This document shows positions 1-8,797 of a DNA stretch of 64,000 bases, piece after piece. Within the stretch, counting starts at the first letter, position 1; every line of letters starts with the position of its first letter. The translations under genes and the position numbers were made by a program. Source of the stretch: Thiobacillus denitrificans DSM 12475 (GTDB lineage Bacteria > Pseudomonadota > Gammaproteobacteria > Burkholderiales > Thiobacillaceae). The notes beneath the pieces were generated by a model. It did not search any database. It saw nothing but the letters and a program-made list of their open reading frames with translations, and was not told the origin of the DNA. The stretch lies in the NCBI RefSeq assembly GCF_000376425.1, contig NZ_AQWL01000002.1:206574-270573 (forward strand), given 5' to 3'.

Positions 1-2
1 GC

Positions 3-380
3 TTTTTGATGCTCTGGTTCGTCATCGCCCTGCAGGCGATGGCGCCGTTCATCCACGCCCACGCGGGCGCGGCGCAGCCGGGAAGCGGCCATGCGGGTCA
101 CGGGGGCTTCCTGCATGTGCATCAGAAGGCGCATGCTGATGTGTCCTACCATGCGATTGCTGCCGATGGGCACGGCGCGGAAATTGCGGTGGCGCAGGGC
201 ATGCGGCTGCGCCATGCGGCGCCAGACAGCGTTGCCATGGCGCAGCCGGCCGCGCCGTGGCAACGCTGTCCGGCCGCTGCGACGGCCAGCCCCTGCGCGA
301 GCTGGCCGGTGCCGCCGCCGTTGTATCTTGCGCCGCCCCCCCATACGCTTCCCCATGCTTTAGCGCCGCCCTTCGTTTGA
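3..380 (+). CDS. His-rich small exported protein, 5' end outside window
   Basis: Not recognised as a named family. The reading frame is open to the left edge, so the true start probably lies outside; a TTG and an ATG occur at 6 and 9. The visible N-terminus is hydrophobic (MLWFVIALQAMAPFIHAHA), like a signal peptide, and is followed by a segment full of histidines (HAGHGGFLHVHQKAH) and a proline-rich tail. Small His-rich exported proteins are often found at the front of metal-efflux operons, and this one lies 57 bases upstream of an RND adaptor gene on the same strand. A role in periplasmic metal binding is inferred from this context only. Confidence 0.55.
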   Translation, partial: FLMLWFVIALQAMAPFIHAHAGAAQPGSGHAGHGGFLHVHQKAHADVSYHAIAADGHGAEIAVAQGMRLRHAAPDSVAMAQPAAPWQRCPAAATASPCASWPVPPPLYLAPPPHTLPHALAPPFV

Positions 381-437
381 TCGCCCTTTCGGCGCGTCTG
401 CTGCTGCGTGCCCGTCTTTTTTTCATGGAGATCAAAC

Positions 438-1493
438 ATGGCTACTGGTTTTTTTGCCGCCCCTATCCTCGTCGTGGCGCTGCTGAGCGCCACCCCCGCT
501 TTTGCCGCCGACGTCCTGCCCCTGACCGCCGCGCAGAAGAAAAATCTCGGCATTGCCACCGTGGCTGCGGCCACTCAAAGCGCCAGTCCGGCACTCACCC
601 ATACGGCGCGGGTGACGCTGCCGCCGGCCAGCGTGCGCGTGATCGCGGCGGCAGGCGCCGGACTGGTCACGCAGCTCCATGTGCAGCCGGGCGATAGCGT
701 CAAGCGCGGGGCGCCGCTGGTCACCCTGTCGATGCCGGGGCTTGCCGATGCGCAGAATGCGCTGACGCAAGCGCGGCTGAGAGCGCAACTCGCCGCCGAC
801 AATTCCGCGCGCGACGAAAAACTGTTCAGCGAAGGCCTGATCGCCGAATCGCGCTTGCGTGCCGCGCGTGCCGAGGCGCAATCGGCACGCGCTTCGCAAG
901 GGGCGGCGCAAACTGCGTTGTCGCTGCTGGGGGCCGGCAAGGTATCCGGCAGCACGCTTACACTGACGGCGCCGATCGCCGGCGTGGTGACGGAGAGCGC
1001 GGCCGAGCCCGGCCAGCGGGTTGACGCGGGGGTGGCGCTCGCCAAGCTGGCCGACCTGTCGAAGCTGACGCTGGAAATTCCGCTGTCGACCGCGCAGGCG
1101 CGGCAGGTCGCTGTCGGCCAGACGGTCAGTGTGGTGGGCAGCAGTGCCGGCGGGCGCATCATCGCGCTGCTGCCGCAGCTCAATGCCGCGCAGAGCGTGC
1201 TGGCGCGCGCCAGCCTGGCCGATCCGCAGAAACTGCTGCGCCCCGGCCAGTCGGTGCAGGCGGCGATCGCCGGCACCCAGGCGGCGCAAAGCCTGAGCGT
1301 GCCCGCCGCCGCCCTGGTATGGAAAAACGCACAGCCCCATGTGTTCGTCGAAACCGCGCAGGGCTTCCAGCCGACGCCGGTGCGGCTGCTGCGCCAGAAC
1401 GCCAGCCAGGCGGAAGTCGGCGGGCTGGCCGCGGGCAGCCGCGTTGCCGTCAAGGGCGTGGCGGCGCTCAAGGCGCAATGGTTGGGGGAATAA
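438..1493 (+). CDS. RND efflux periplasmic adaptor (CzcB/CusB-like membrane fusion protein)
   Basis: Adaptor that links an inner-membrane RND pump to an outer-membrane channel. At 351 residues it is a short version of the family. The N-terminus is a signal peptide (MATGFFAAPILVVALLSATPAFA). It is followed by the first half of a lipoyl-like barrel, an alpha-hairpin rich in Ala, Arg and Gln (roughly residues 110-160), the second lipoyl half (TAPIAGVVTESAAEPGQRV), and beta-barrel and membrane-proximal domains. The ATG at 438 is chosen because GGAG sits 8 bases upstream and the signal peptide starts there; an in-frame GTG at 408 is less likely. The pump gene starts 3 bases after the stop. No CusF or His-rich metal-binding extension is visible. 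Confidence 0.88.
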   Translation: MATGFFAAPILVVALLSATPAFAADVLPLTAAQKKNLGIATVAAATQSASPALTHTARVTLPPASVRVIAAAGAGLVTQLHVQPGDSVKRGAPLVTLSMPGLADAQNALTQARLRAQLAADNSARDEKLFSEGLIAESRLRAARAEAQSARASQGAAQTALSLLGAGKVSGSTLTLTAPIAGVVTESAAEPGQRVDAGVALAKLADLSKLTLEIPLSTAQARQVAVGQTVSVVGSSAGGRIIALLPQLNAAQSVLARASLADPQKLLRPGQSVQAAIAGTQAAQSLSVPAAALVWKNAQPHVFVETAQGFQPTPVRLLRQNASQAEVGGLAAGSRVAVKGVAALKAQWLGE

Positions 1494-1496
1494 GCC

Positions 1497-4400
1497 ATGC
1501 TCAACATCCTGACCGAATTCGCGCTGGCGCGGCGCTGGCTGATGCTCGTCATCGCGCTGGCGCTGGCGGGGCTGGGCGTACGCGCCTTCCACCTGCTGCC
1601 GATCGATGCCTTTCCCGACGTTTCCACCACCCAGGTCAAGCTGATTCTGAAGGCGCCCGGCATGACCCCGCAGGAAGTGGAAGCGCGCATCACCCAGCCG
1701 GTTGAAACCGAACTGCTGGGGATTCCGCACCAGACCATCCTGCGCAGCCTGTCGAAGAACGCGCTGGTCGACATCACCGTCGATTTCGAGGAGGGCACCG
1801 ACATCTACTGGGCGCGCCAGCAGGTGGCGGAACGCTTCGCCAATGTGAAGGGCGACCTGCCGGCCAACGTGTCGGGCGGACTGGCGCCGATTTCCACCCC
1901 GTTGTCGGAACTCTTCATGTTTACCATCGAGGGGCCGCTGACGCTGGCGGAAAAACGCACCCTGCTCGACTGGACGATCCGCCCGCAGCTGCGCGCATTG
2001 CCGGGGGTGGCCGACGTCAACGCGCTGGGCGGCCACGTCGCCACTTTTGCCGTGAGTCCCGATTCCGCCGCACTGACCGCGCGCGGGGTGACGCTCGACG
2101 AATTGCGCACGGCGCTGGAAACCAATGCCCGCAACAACGGTGCCGGGCGCGTCAACGAGGGCGAGGAAACCTGGGTGGTGCGCGTCAGCGGCGGCATCGG
2201 TTCGCTGGACGATCTGCGCCATATCGGCGTCAAGACCGTCGCCGGCGTGGTCGTCACCGTCGGCGACGTGGCGCGCGTGGAAATGGATGCGCTGACCCGT
2301 TACGGCGCGGTGACGCAAAACGGCCAGGGCGAAGCGGTGGAAGGCCTGGTGATCGGCCTGAAAGGGGTGAACGCGGGCGAACTCATCAAGAACGTCAAGG
2401 CCAAACTCGCCGAGATTCAGGCCACCTTGCCCGCGGGCGTGAGCGTTTCGCCGTTTTACGACCGCGCGCAACTGGTCGACCGCGCCGTCGGCACCGTGAG
2501 CAAGGCCCTGCTGGAGGCGGCGGTGCTGGTGGTGATCCTGCTGCTGCTGTTCCTCGGCAACCTGCGCGCCGCCATCGTGGTGGCGCTGATCCTGCCCTTG
2601 TCGGTACTGGCCACCTTTGTGCTGATGCGCCAGTTCGGCCTGTCGGCCAATTTGATGAGCCTGGGCGGGCTGGCGATCGCGATCGGCCTGCTGGTCGACG
2701 CCGCGGTGGTGGTGGTGGAAAACATCGTCGCGCACCTGGCGCACGATCCGGAAAACACCGAAGTCAGGCCGGTCCAGCGCGTGCTGTGGGCGGTGCAGGA
2801 AGTCGCCAGCCCGGTGGCGTCGGGCATCGCCATCATCGCCATCGTCTTTCTGCCGCTGCTGACGCTGGAAGGGCTGGAGGGAAAGCTGTTCAGGCCGGTT
2901 GCGCTGACCATCGTGTTTGCGCTGGCGGCTTCCCTGCTGCTGGCGCTCACCGTGATTCCGGTGCTGGCCTCGTGGCTGCTGAAGCAGACCGCCCACGAGG
3001 ATCCGTGGCTGCTGCGCAAGGCGCGGGGCATCTATGTTCCCTTGCTCGACCACGCGCTGGCACGCCCGAAAATCGTTTACGCCACCGCCGGCGTGCTGAT
3101 GCTGGCGGCGGCCGGCGTGTATCCGCTGATCGGCAAGACCTTCATGCCGGTGATGGATGAGGGCGACATTCTGGTGCAGCTGGAAAAACTGCCGTCGATC
3201 AGCCTGGAACAGTCGGTTGCGCAGGATCTGCGGGTGCAGCAGGCGCTGCTGAAGAACGTGCCGGAGATCCGGCGCATCGTCGCCCGCGTCGGTGCCGACG
3301 AACTCGGGCTGGATCCGATGAGCCTCAACGACACCGATTCGTTTCTGGTGCTGAAGCCGATCGCCGAATGGCGCCGCCCGGACAAGGAATGGCTGACCGA
3401 GGAAATCCGCAAGGTGGTCGAGGGCTTCCCCGGCATTGCCCACAACTTCACCCAGCCGATCGACATGCGGGTGTCGGAGATGCTCACCGGTTCGCGCGGC
3501 GACGTCGCGATCAAGATTTTCGGCCCCGACCTTGCCACCCTCAACCGGTTGGCGGGCGAGATTTTCAGGGTGGTCGAGAAAGTCCCCGGCGCCTCCGATG
3601 TGTACACCCAGCAGAACGAGGGGGTGCAGTATCTGCAGGCGGAAATCGACCGCGACGCCGCCGGCCGTTTCGGCCTCAGCGCCGACGACATCGCCGCCTT
3701 GCTGCGCACCCAGCTGGAAGGCGAAGTCATCGGCGTGATCCAGCAGGAGGGGCGGCGCGTACCGTTGCAATTGCGCGGGCCGCCAGGCCTGCGCGAGTCG
3801 CCGGATGCCTTGCAGGGGATTCGCCTGGTGCTGGCGGACGGCCGCGAAATCAGCCTCGATCAGGTGGCGCACCTCAAGCGCACCAACGGTCCGGTGGCGG
3901 TGAAGCGGGAGAACGCGGCGCGCTTTACGGTGGTGCAGACCAATGTCGCCGGGCGCGATCTGGTCAGCTTCGTCACCGACGCCCAGGCCGCTGTCGCGGC
4001 GCAGGTCAAGCTGCCTGCCGGCTATCACCTGGCCTGGGGCGGCCAGTTCGAAAACCAGCAGCGCGCCGCGCAACGCCTGATGATCGTGGTGCCGGTGGCG
4101 CTGCTGCTGATCGGCTTTCTGCTGTATGTCACCTTCGGCGACCTGCGCCAGGCGCTGCTGGTGATGATGAACGTGCCGCTGGCGCTGATCGGCGGCATCT
4201 TCGCGCTGGCGGCGTCGGGTGAATATCTGTCGGTGCCCGCTTCGGTCGGCTTTATCGCCTTGCTGGGCATCGCGGTGTTGAACGGCGTGGTACTGGTCAG
4301 CTACTTCAACCAGTTGCGCAGCGAGGGCTTGAAGGGTGACGCCATCGTGCGCGACGGCGCGCTGCGCCGCCTGCGCCCGGTGCTGATGACCGCCAGCATC

Positions 4401-4568
4401 GCCGCTTTCGGCCTGGTGCCCTTGCTGTTCGCCAGCGGCCCCGGTTCCGAAATCCAGCGGCCGCTTGCCATCGTCGTCATCGGCGGCCTGGTCAGCGCCA
4501 CCTTGCTGACGCTGGTGATGCTGCCGCTCTTGTATCGCCAATTCATTCTGAAAGGAGCGCGCGCATGA
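1497..4568 (+). CDS. Heavy-metal efflux RND transporter (CusA/CzcA family)
   Basis: Inner-membrane proton-driven pump that exports metal cations across the envelope. Its 1023 residues fit the HME-RND family. The protein shows the usual layout: first membrane helix at about 12-32, a large periplasmic loop, a block of helices from about 340, a second periplasmic loop and a second helix block from about 865. The helix-4 motif GLAIAIGLLVDAAVVVVEN carries the acidic residue needed for proton relay. This resembles the D-A-A form of CusA-like pumps more than the DFG form of CzcA, but the transported metal cannot be read from the sequence. It forms an operon with the adaptor (3-base gap) and the channel (ATGA overlap at 4565). 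Confidence 0.93.
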   Translation: MLNILTEFALARRWLMLVIALALAGLGVRAFHLLPIDAFPDVSTTQVKLILKAPGMTPQEVEARITQPVETELLGIPHQTILRSLSKNALVDITVDFEEGTDIYWARQQVAERFANVKGDLPANVSGGLAPISTPLSELFMFTIEGPLTLAEKRTLLDWTIRPQLRALPGVADVNALGGHVATFAVSPDSAALTARGVTLDELRTALETNARNNGAGRVNEGEETWVVRVSGGIGSLDDLRHIGVKTVAGVVVTVGDVARVEMDALTRYGAVTQNGQGEAVEGLVIGLKGVNAGELIKNVKAKLAEIQATLPAGVSVSPFYDRAQLVDRAVGTVSKALLEAAVLVVILLLLFLGNLRAAIVVALILPLSVLATFVLMRQFGLSANLMSLGGLAIAIGLLVDAAVVVVENIVAHLAHDPENTEVRPVQRVLWAVQEVASPVASGIAIIAIVFLPLLTLEGLEGKLFRPVALTIVFALAASLLLALTVIPVLASWLLKQTAHEDPWLLRKARGIYVPLLDHALARPKIVYATAGVLMLAAAGVYPLIGKTFMPVMDEGDILVQLEKLPSISLEQSVAQDLRVQQALLKNVPEIRRIVARVGADELGLDPMSLNDTDSFLVLKPIAEWRRPDKEWLTEEIRKVVEGFPGIAHNFTQPIDMRVSEMLTGSRGDVAIKIFGPDLATLNRLAGEIFRVVEKVPGASDVYTQQNEGVQYLQAEIDRDAAGRFGLSADDIAALLRTQLEGEVIGVIQQEGRRVPLQLRGPPGLRESPDALQGIRLVLADGREISLDQVAHLKRTNGPVAVKRENAARFTVVQTNVAGRDLVSFVTDAQAAVAAQVKLPAGYHLAWGGQFENQQRAAQRLMIVVPVALLLIGFLLYVTFGDLRQALLVMMNVPLALIGGIFALAASGEYLSVPASVGFIALLGIAVLNGVVLVSYFNQLRSEGLKGDAIVRDGALRRLRPVLMTASIAAFGLVPLLFASGPGSEIQRPLAIVVIGGLVSATLLTLVMLPLLYRQFILKGARA

Positions 4569-5824
4569 AGGCCGTGCACAAACTGACCCTCGCGCTCGCG
4601 CTGGCGTTCGCAGCCAATGCGAGCGCCGATTATCTGCCCGACCCGGCGGCGGCGGAAGCGGCGCTGCGCGCCTCGCCCATGGCTGCCCAGGCGCGCGGCG
4701 AACTGGCCGCGCAGACGCTGCGCGGGCAGAGCCTGCAACGTGGGCGCGAAGAGTGGTTGGTGGGGGCGGATCTGGCGCAGCGCCGCGTCCAGACGACGCC
4801 GCGCGACAACCAGGCCGAATGGGGGGTGGCGCTGTCGCGTCCATTGCGGCTGCCCGCCCGCGCCGCTGCCGACCATGCCCTGGCCGGCGCCCTCACCGCG
4901 CATGCCGAAGCGGGCCTGGGCGAAGCGCTGCATGAAAGCGGGCGGCAACTGCTCGCGTTATGGTTCGACTGGCTGGGTGTCGCCAGCCAGTCGCAGCTCT
5001 GGCAGTCGCAGCTGCAGCTTGCCGAACAGCAGCTCGCGGTTGTGAATGCGCGGATTCGCCTGGGCGAGTCGCCGCGCGCCGAGCGCGTCAATGCCGAAGC
5101 GGCGCTGGCGCAGGTCCGCCTGCAGCAGCAGCAGGCAGCGGCGCACGAGCAGCAGGCACGCAGCCGCCTGCTGGCGCAATATCCCGCGCTGCCGGTCGCG
5201 GCGGACGGCCCGCTGCCGCTGCCGCTGCCGCCTGCCGGCACGGCGGAGGACCACGTCGCTGCCGTGCTGGCGCACAACCACGAGCTTACGCGCGCGCGCC
5301 GCCTGACCGAGGTGCTGCAGGCCGAGGCGCGCAAGCTGGCCCGGCACCGCAGCGCCGACCCCAGCGTCGGCGTGTTCTACAAAAACGAGGCCGGCGGCAA
5401 CGAGCACGTGCTGGGATTGAATCTCGGACTGACTTTGCCGGGTGCGGCCCGGCGTTACGATCAGCAGGCAGCCGAGCAGTTGGGCAGCACCGCGCAGGAC
5501 GCCGCCATCCAGCTTGAGCGGCGGCTACGCCAGGAGGCGCGCGCCGATTTCGAAGCGGCAGCGGCGCAGGCTGCCAACTGGCAGCAGGCCGACCGGGCCG
5601 CTCAGGCACTGGATGAAGCGGAAAGGCTGGCGGCGCGCGCTTACAGCCTGGGCGAAGGCAGCCTCGATCAGGTGTTGCTCAATCGCCGGCTGGCGCTGGA
5701 AGGGCGCCTGCAGGCGCAGCAGGCGCAATTGATCGCACTGGCCACCGATGCCCGGATGAAACTGGACGCGCATCGGTTGTGGCCGCTGGACGTGGATACA
5801 GACACTGCGCACGCGCATCCGTAA
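4565..5824 (+). CDS. TolC-family outer-membrane efflux protein
   Basis: Outer-membrane channel of the metal-efflux complex. The 419-residue protein has a signal peptide (MKAVHKLTLALALAFAANASA) and two internal repeats of long Ala/Gln/Arg-rich helices (about 110-210 and 310-400), separated by short beta segments (VGVFYKNEAGGNEHVLGLNLGLTLP). This is the pattern of TolC/CzcC trimers. The ATG overlaps the stop of the pump gene (ATGA), suggesting translational coupling. The stop is only 13 bases from the convergent gene on the other strand, so there is little room for a separate terminator. Confidence 0.88.
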   Translation: MKAVHKLTLALALAFAANASADYLPDPAAAEAALRASPMAAQARGELAAQTLRGQSLQRGREEWLVGADLAQRRVQTTPRDNQAEWGVALSRPLRLPARAAADHALAGALTAHAEAGLGEALHESGRQLLALWFDWLGVASQSQLWQSQLQLAEQQLAVVNARIRLGESPRAERVNAEAALAQVRLQQQQAAAHEQQARSRLLAQYPALPVAADGPLPLPLPPAGTAEDHVAAVLAHNHELTRARRLTEVLQAEARKLARHRSADPSVGVFYKNEAGGNEHVLGLNLGLTLPGAARRYDQQAAEQLGSTAQDAAIQLERRLRQEARADFEAAAAQAANWQQADRAAQALDEAERLAARAYSLGEGSLDQVLLNRRLALEGRLQAQQAQLIALATDARMKLDAHRLWPLDVDTDTAHAHP

Positions 5825-5836
5825 CGAGCGCAGCAG

Positions 5837-6568
5837 TCAGTCGGGAGCCGCCGCGGGCGCGGCCGCGTTGTGGCTCATTTGCCGCGCCTCTTCCTGCATG
5901 GCTGCGATCTGCTCGGGTTTCAGCTGCCATACCAGGCTGTCGCGCGCCTTGGCGGCAGCGTCCACGCCCTGTGCAGCTGCGAGGTTGAACCACAGGTAGG
6001 CGCGCGCCTTGTCGATCGCGGTGCCGGTACCGTAGCGGTAGAGTTCGCCCAGACTGTATTGCGCCTTGGCGTAGCCGCGTTGCGCCGGTTTTTCGAGCCA
6101 GCTGAACGCCGCGCGGTAATCCTGCACCACGCCGCGTCCTTCCAGTAGCGCAAGGCCGTATTGATATTGCGCCTCGGCCAGGCCCTGCCGGGCTGCCAGG
6201 GCAAACCACTTGGCGGCTTCCTTGTTATTCTGGATCACTCCGTCGCCCTCGGCGTAGCGCAGCCCCAGCTGCAATTGCGCTTCGGCATCGCCCTGTGCGG
6301 CGCGGGTGTGCGGCAGGCTATCGGGTACGTGCGTTGCCGGCATGGCGGCGGGGTGCTGATTGAGGGCGAACCAGGTGGTCACGCCGATCAGCGCGCCGAC
6401 GCCCGCCAGCAATAGCAAGGGCTTGAGCGGGCTGAACACCCAGAAGCGATGGCGGCATTCGCGGCAGCGCAACGGCGCGTACAGCAGCATGCGGCGCACG
6501 CCGTCATGGGCGTGGAGTGCCGCGCTGCGGATCTGGTCGCTCCCGCATTTTGGACAGACGCGCGTCAT
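5837..6568 (-). CDS. Zinc-ribbon membrane protein with Sel1/TPR-like repeats
   Basis: The 243-residue protein starts with a zinc ribbon (CPKCGSDQIRS with a second pair CREC), followed by one membrane helix (PLLLLAGVGALIGVTTWFAL, about 50-70). The rest is four Sel1-type repeats carrying the family signature (AEAQLQLGLRYAEGDGV, EAQYQYGLALLEGRGV, AKAQYSLGELYRYGTG). Sel1 repeats usually bind other proteins; no enzyme domain is visible. The ATG at 6568 lies 8 bases after the stop of the upstream cytochrome gene, so the two are probably co-transcribed. Upstream in-frame codons give only low-complexity Arg/Gly sequence and were not used. Confidence 0.75.
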   Translation of the reverse strand: MTRVCPKCGSDQIRSAALHAHDGVRRMLLYAPLRCRECRHRFWVFSPLKPLLLLAGVGALIGVTTWFALNQHPAAMPATHVPDSLPHTRAAQGDAEAQLQLGLRYAEGDGVIQNNKEAAKWFALAARQGLAEAQYQYGLALLEGRGVVQDYRAAFSWLEKPAQRGYAKAQYSLGELYRYGTGTAIDKARAYLWFNLAAAQGVDAAAKARDSLVWQLKPEQIAAMQEEARQMSHNAAAPAAAPD

Positions 6569-6576
6569 GACGCGGT

Positions 6577-7182
6577 TTAGCGCGATTGCGCGGCGAGGTG
6601 ATCCACCGCGGCCTTGACGTCGGGGTCGGCCAGCACCGGGTTGCCGCCTCGGGCCGGCATGGCGCCCTTGCCTTGCAAGGCGGAGGCATAGAGGGCGTCC
6701 ATGCCCTGCGCCAGGCGTGGTCCCCAGGCGGCAGCATCGCCCGCTTTCGGGGCGCCGGCCACACCCTTGTCGTGGCAGAAAGCGCACGCCTGGCGATAAA
6801 CCTGCTGGCCGCGCGCGAGATCTGGCTTGGGTGCGCTGGTCGCGGCCTCGTCGACGGGCTCGGCTGCAGGCGCCGATTCGACCCGATCGGCCGCATCGGG
6901 TCGGACTGCCGCGGGCTTGCTTGCCGTAACGGGCCGGGGAGCCGGGGCGGCCACGGGCTGTGGCGCAGGTGTGGATTCAGCTGCCGGGGTCGCTTCCGGC
7001 CTGGGTGCCGCTGCAGCCTGTAGCGCAGGCGGCGTTTCGACGGGCAGGGCCACCGGCGCCGGTTCGGCCTGTGGGGGGGCCGGCACGGCGAGGGTGCCGG
7101 CCGGTGCGGCGGCCTCTTCGGCTTTGCCGCAGGCAAGCAGTAAAGCCGTTGCCGACGCGATCAGGAAAACAGGGGGGTTCAT
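6577..7182 (-). CDS. c5-type monohaem cytochrome, predicted lipoprotein
   Basis: Small electron-carrier cytochrome. The N-terminus has a lipoprotein signal (FLIASATALLLACGK) with the lipid-modified Cys at about residue 17. A long Ala/Pro-rich linker (about 20-115) then leads to one class I cytochrome domain with the haem motif CAFCH and a distal Met in KGAMPARGG, the arrangement seen in cytochrome c5/c551-like proteins. It is likely anchored to a membrane with the haem domain on a flexible tether in the periplasm. The ATG at 7182 is chosen because the lipobox follows it. The neighbouring gene encodes a related diheme version in the same orientation. Confidence 0.82.
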   Translation of the reverse strand: MNPPVFLIASATALLLACGKAEEAAAPAGTLAVPAPPQAEPAPVALPVETPPALQAAAAPRPEATPAAESTPAPQPVAAPAPRPVTASKPAAVRPDAADRVESAPAAEPVDEAATSAPKPDLARGQQVYRQACAFCHDKGVAGAPKAGDAAAWGPRLAQGMDALYASALQGKGAMPARGGNPVLADPDVKAAVDHLAAQSR

Positions 7183-7221
7183 CGAGGTGTGCACCGGTTG
7201 TCCGGAAAGCCCCACCACGCC

Positions 7222-8013
7222 TTACAGTTTGCCGCCTGCCTCGACGAACAGATAGCCCACCGCATTCGCCAGATCGGCTTCCGGCAGGCTGGCATTGCCG
7301 CCTTTGGCGGGCATGCCGCGAATGCCGTTCAGTGCATGGCTGTATAGCGTCGCATAGCCCTGGCCCACGCGCGCATCCCAGGCCGCCTTGTCACCCAGCT
7401 TGGGTGCGCCGGCTACGCCGCTCGCGTGACAGACCGCGCAATTGGCTTCGTAGGCGATCTTGCCCTTGGCCGGGTCGGGCTTGCCGGCCGTGGCGGGCGC
7501 GGCTGCGGCTGGCGCCGCCGCTTCTGGCGCCTTGAAGCTGGCACCTGCCGAGTTGGCCATGTAGACCACTGCGCGCGCCACTTCCTCGTCGGACAGATCG
7601 CCGCCGCCGCGCGGGGGCATCTGGCGAATGCCTTCGATGGCATGCTTGACCAGGGTGTCGTAGCCCTGGCCGAGGCGACTGCCCCAGTCGCCCGTGTTTT
7701 CAAACTTGGGTGCGCCCAGTGCGCCGGCGGCGTGACACGCGGCGCACACGGCAGCGTAGACTTCCTGGCCGGATTTTTCGACTTTGGGGGCGTTGGCGTC
7801 GAGCGCGGCCAGTTGCGCGACCGGCTTGATGCGCGCGAGGGTGGCTTTCTGGGCGGCTTCGCTGGTGGTGTCTGGCTTGTGGTTGTCCTGGATGCTGAGC
7901 ACCAGCATCACGATCAGGAAAATCGCCAGCAGGGGCGCGAACAGTCCGGCAACAACGGAAATGATGACTTCCTGCGGGGTGGCTTGGGTCATCTTGGCGT
8001 GCGAATCGGCCAT
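7222..8013 (-). CDS. Membrane-anchored dihaem c5-type cytochrome
   Basis: Periplasmic electron carrier with two tandem c5-like domains. The 263-residue protein has a short cytoplasmic start, one membrane helix (VIISVVAGLFAPLLAIFLIVMLVLSI, about 15-40), a first haem site CAACH with distal Met in RQMPPRGGG, an Ala/Pro linker, and a second haem site CAVCH with distal Met in RGMPAKGG. The two domains resemble each other and the haem domain of the adjacent cytochrome, which suggests duplication. The ATG at 8013 has AAGGA upstream. Partners are unknown. Similar proteins feed terminal oxidases or anaerobic reductases, but nothing nearby decides this. Confidence 0.85.
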   Translation of the reverse strand: MADSHAKMTQATPQEVIISVVAGLFAPLLAIFLIVMLVLSIQDNHKPDTTSEAAQKATLARIKPVAQLAALDANAPKVEKSGQEVYAAVCAACHAAGALGAPKFENTGDWGSRLGQGYDTLVKHAIEGIRQMPPRGGGDLSDEEVARAVVYMANSAGASFKAPEAAAPAAAAPATAGKPDPAKGKIAYEANCAVCHASGVAGAPKLGDKAAWDARVGQGYATLYSHALNGIRGMPAKGGNASLPEADLANAVGYLFVEAGGKL

Positions 8014-8138
8014 GAAATTATCCTTGGTGGGGGTGGCGTCGAAAGCCGCGATTATAAGGAAAGCGGCCTCGACAGGAAAGGGCGGTGCCCCCGGCGGATG
8101 GACGGCACGCGGCAAACCCGCTATGCTTCGCCGACTTT

Positions 8139-8215
8139 GCGCCCGTAGCTCAGCTGGATAGAGTACTGCCCTCCGAAGGCAGGGGTCGTGCGTTCGAATC
8201 GCGCCGGGCGCGCCA
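8139..8215 (+). tRNA. tRNA-Arg(CCG)
   Basis: A 77-base cloverleaf can be folded by eye. The 7-bp acceptor stem GCGCCCG/CGGGCGC is followed by discriminator G and an encoded CCA end (8213-8215). The D-arm contains AGCTCAG. The anticodon stem CTGCC/GGCAG has loop CTCCGAA with anticodon CCG at 8173-8175, which reads the Arg codon CGG. The T-loop is GTTCGAATC. The gene lies alone between the cytochrome gene and the DUF971 gene. Confidence 0.97.
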
Positions 8216-8316
8216 GTTTTCAGGTCACCATCGGTTTCAGCCCTTGCCCTGCCGGGGTTTAATCTCTGTAGCGCGGGTTTACACTTGGGGCCAAATTCAT
8301 TTCGAGCGCTTCAATC

Positions 8317-8715
8317 ATGGCCATTCCCACTCCTACCGACATCAAGCTCCACCAGGCTTCACGCAAGCTGGAAATCGCGTTCACCGACGGTGCGCGGTTC
8401 GAACTGCCGTTCGAATTCCTGCGTGTCTACTCGCCGTCCGCCGAAGTGCGCGGCCACGGCCCCGGCCAGGAGGTGCTGCAGGTCGGCAAGCGTGACGTGC
8501 TGATCAATGCCGCCGAGCCAGTGGGCCTCTATGGCATCAACTTCTTCTTTTCAGACGGCCACAATACCGGGATTTATTCCTGGGAATATCTCCACGACAT
8601 CGGCACCAATCAAGCCGCGCTATGGGACGAGTACCTGAAGCGGATGGAAGCCGCCGGCGCCTCGCGCGACCCCGGCATCGCCAAGATGTTCGAGCAGCGT
8701 CCCAAGGGGAAGTAA
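8317..8715 (+). CDS. DUF971 / gamma-butyrobetaine hydroxylase-like N-terminal domain protein
   Basis: A 132-residue single-domain protein of the DUF971 family, recognised from its opening (PTDIKLHQASRKLEIAFTDG), the central block FELPFEFLRVYSPSAEVRGHG and the ending GIYSWEYLHDI. The domain is also found at the N-terminus of eukaryotic gamma-butyrobetaine hydroxylases. In bacteria it stands alone and has been linked loosely to iron-sulfur or thiamine-related proteins. Its biochemical role is unknown. There are no membrane segments or conserved cysteine pairs. The ATG at 8317 begins the conserved domain directly. Confidence 0.85.
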   Translation: MAIPTPTDIKLHQASRKLEIAFTDGARFELPFEFLRVYSPSAEVRGHGPGQEVLQVGKRDVLINAAEPVGLYGINFFFSDGHNTGIYSWEYLHDIGTNQAALWDEYLKRMEAAGASRDPGIAKMFEQRPKGK

Positions 8716-8797
8716 GCCGCGTGCGCGTCCGCCATGCCTTGCCCAGCGCGCCCTCCGGGGCGCGTTTGGTTTGGATGGCGGACAGGCTTGTGCGCCG

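Noticed and set aside
432-4844. Very long open frame on the minus strand across the efflux operon
   Set aside because: It mirrors the adaptor and pump genes, is made of low-complexity Arg/Gln/His-rich sequence and has no recognisable domain. High GC explains it.
8040-8138. Promoter of tRNA-Arg
   Set aside because: A weak -10-like TATGCT precedes the gene but no -35 element at proper distance could be found.
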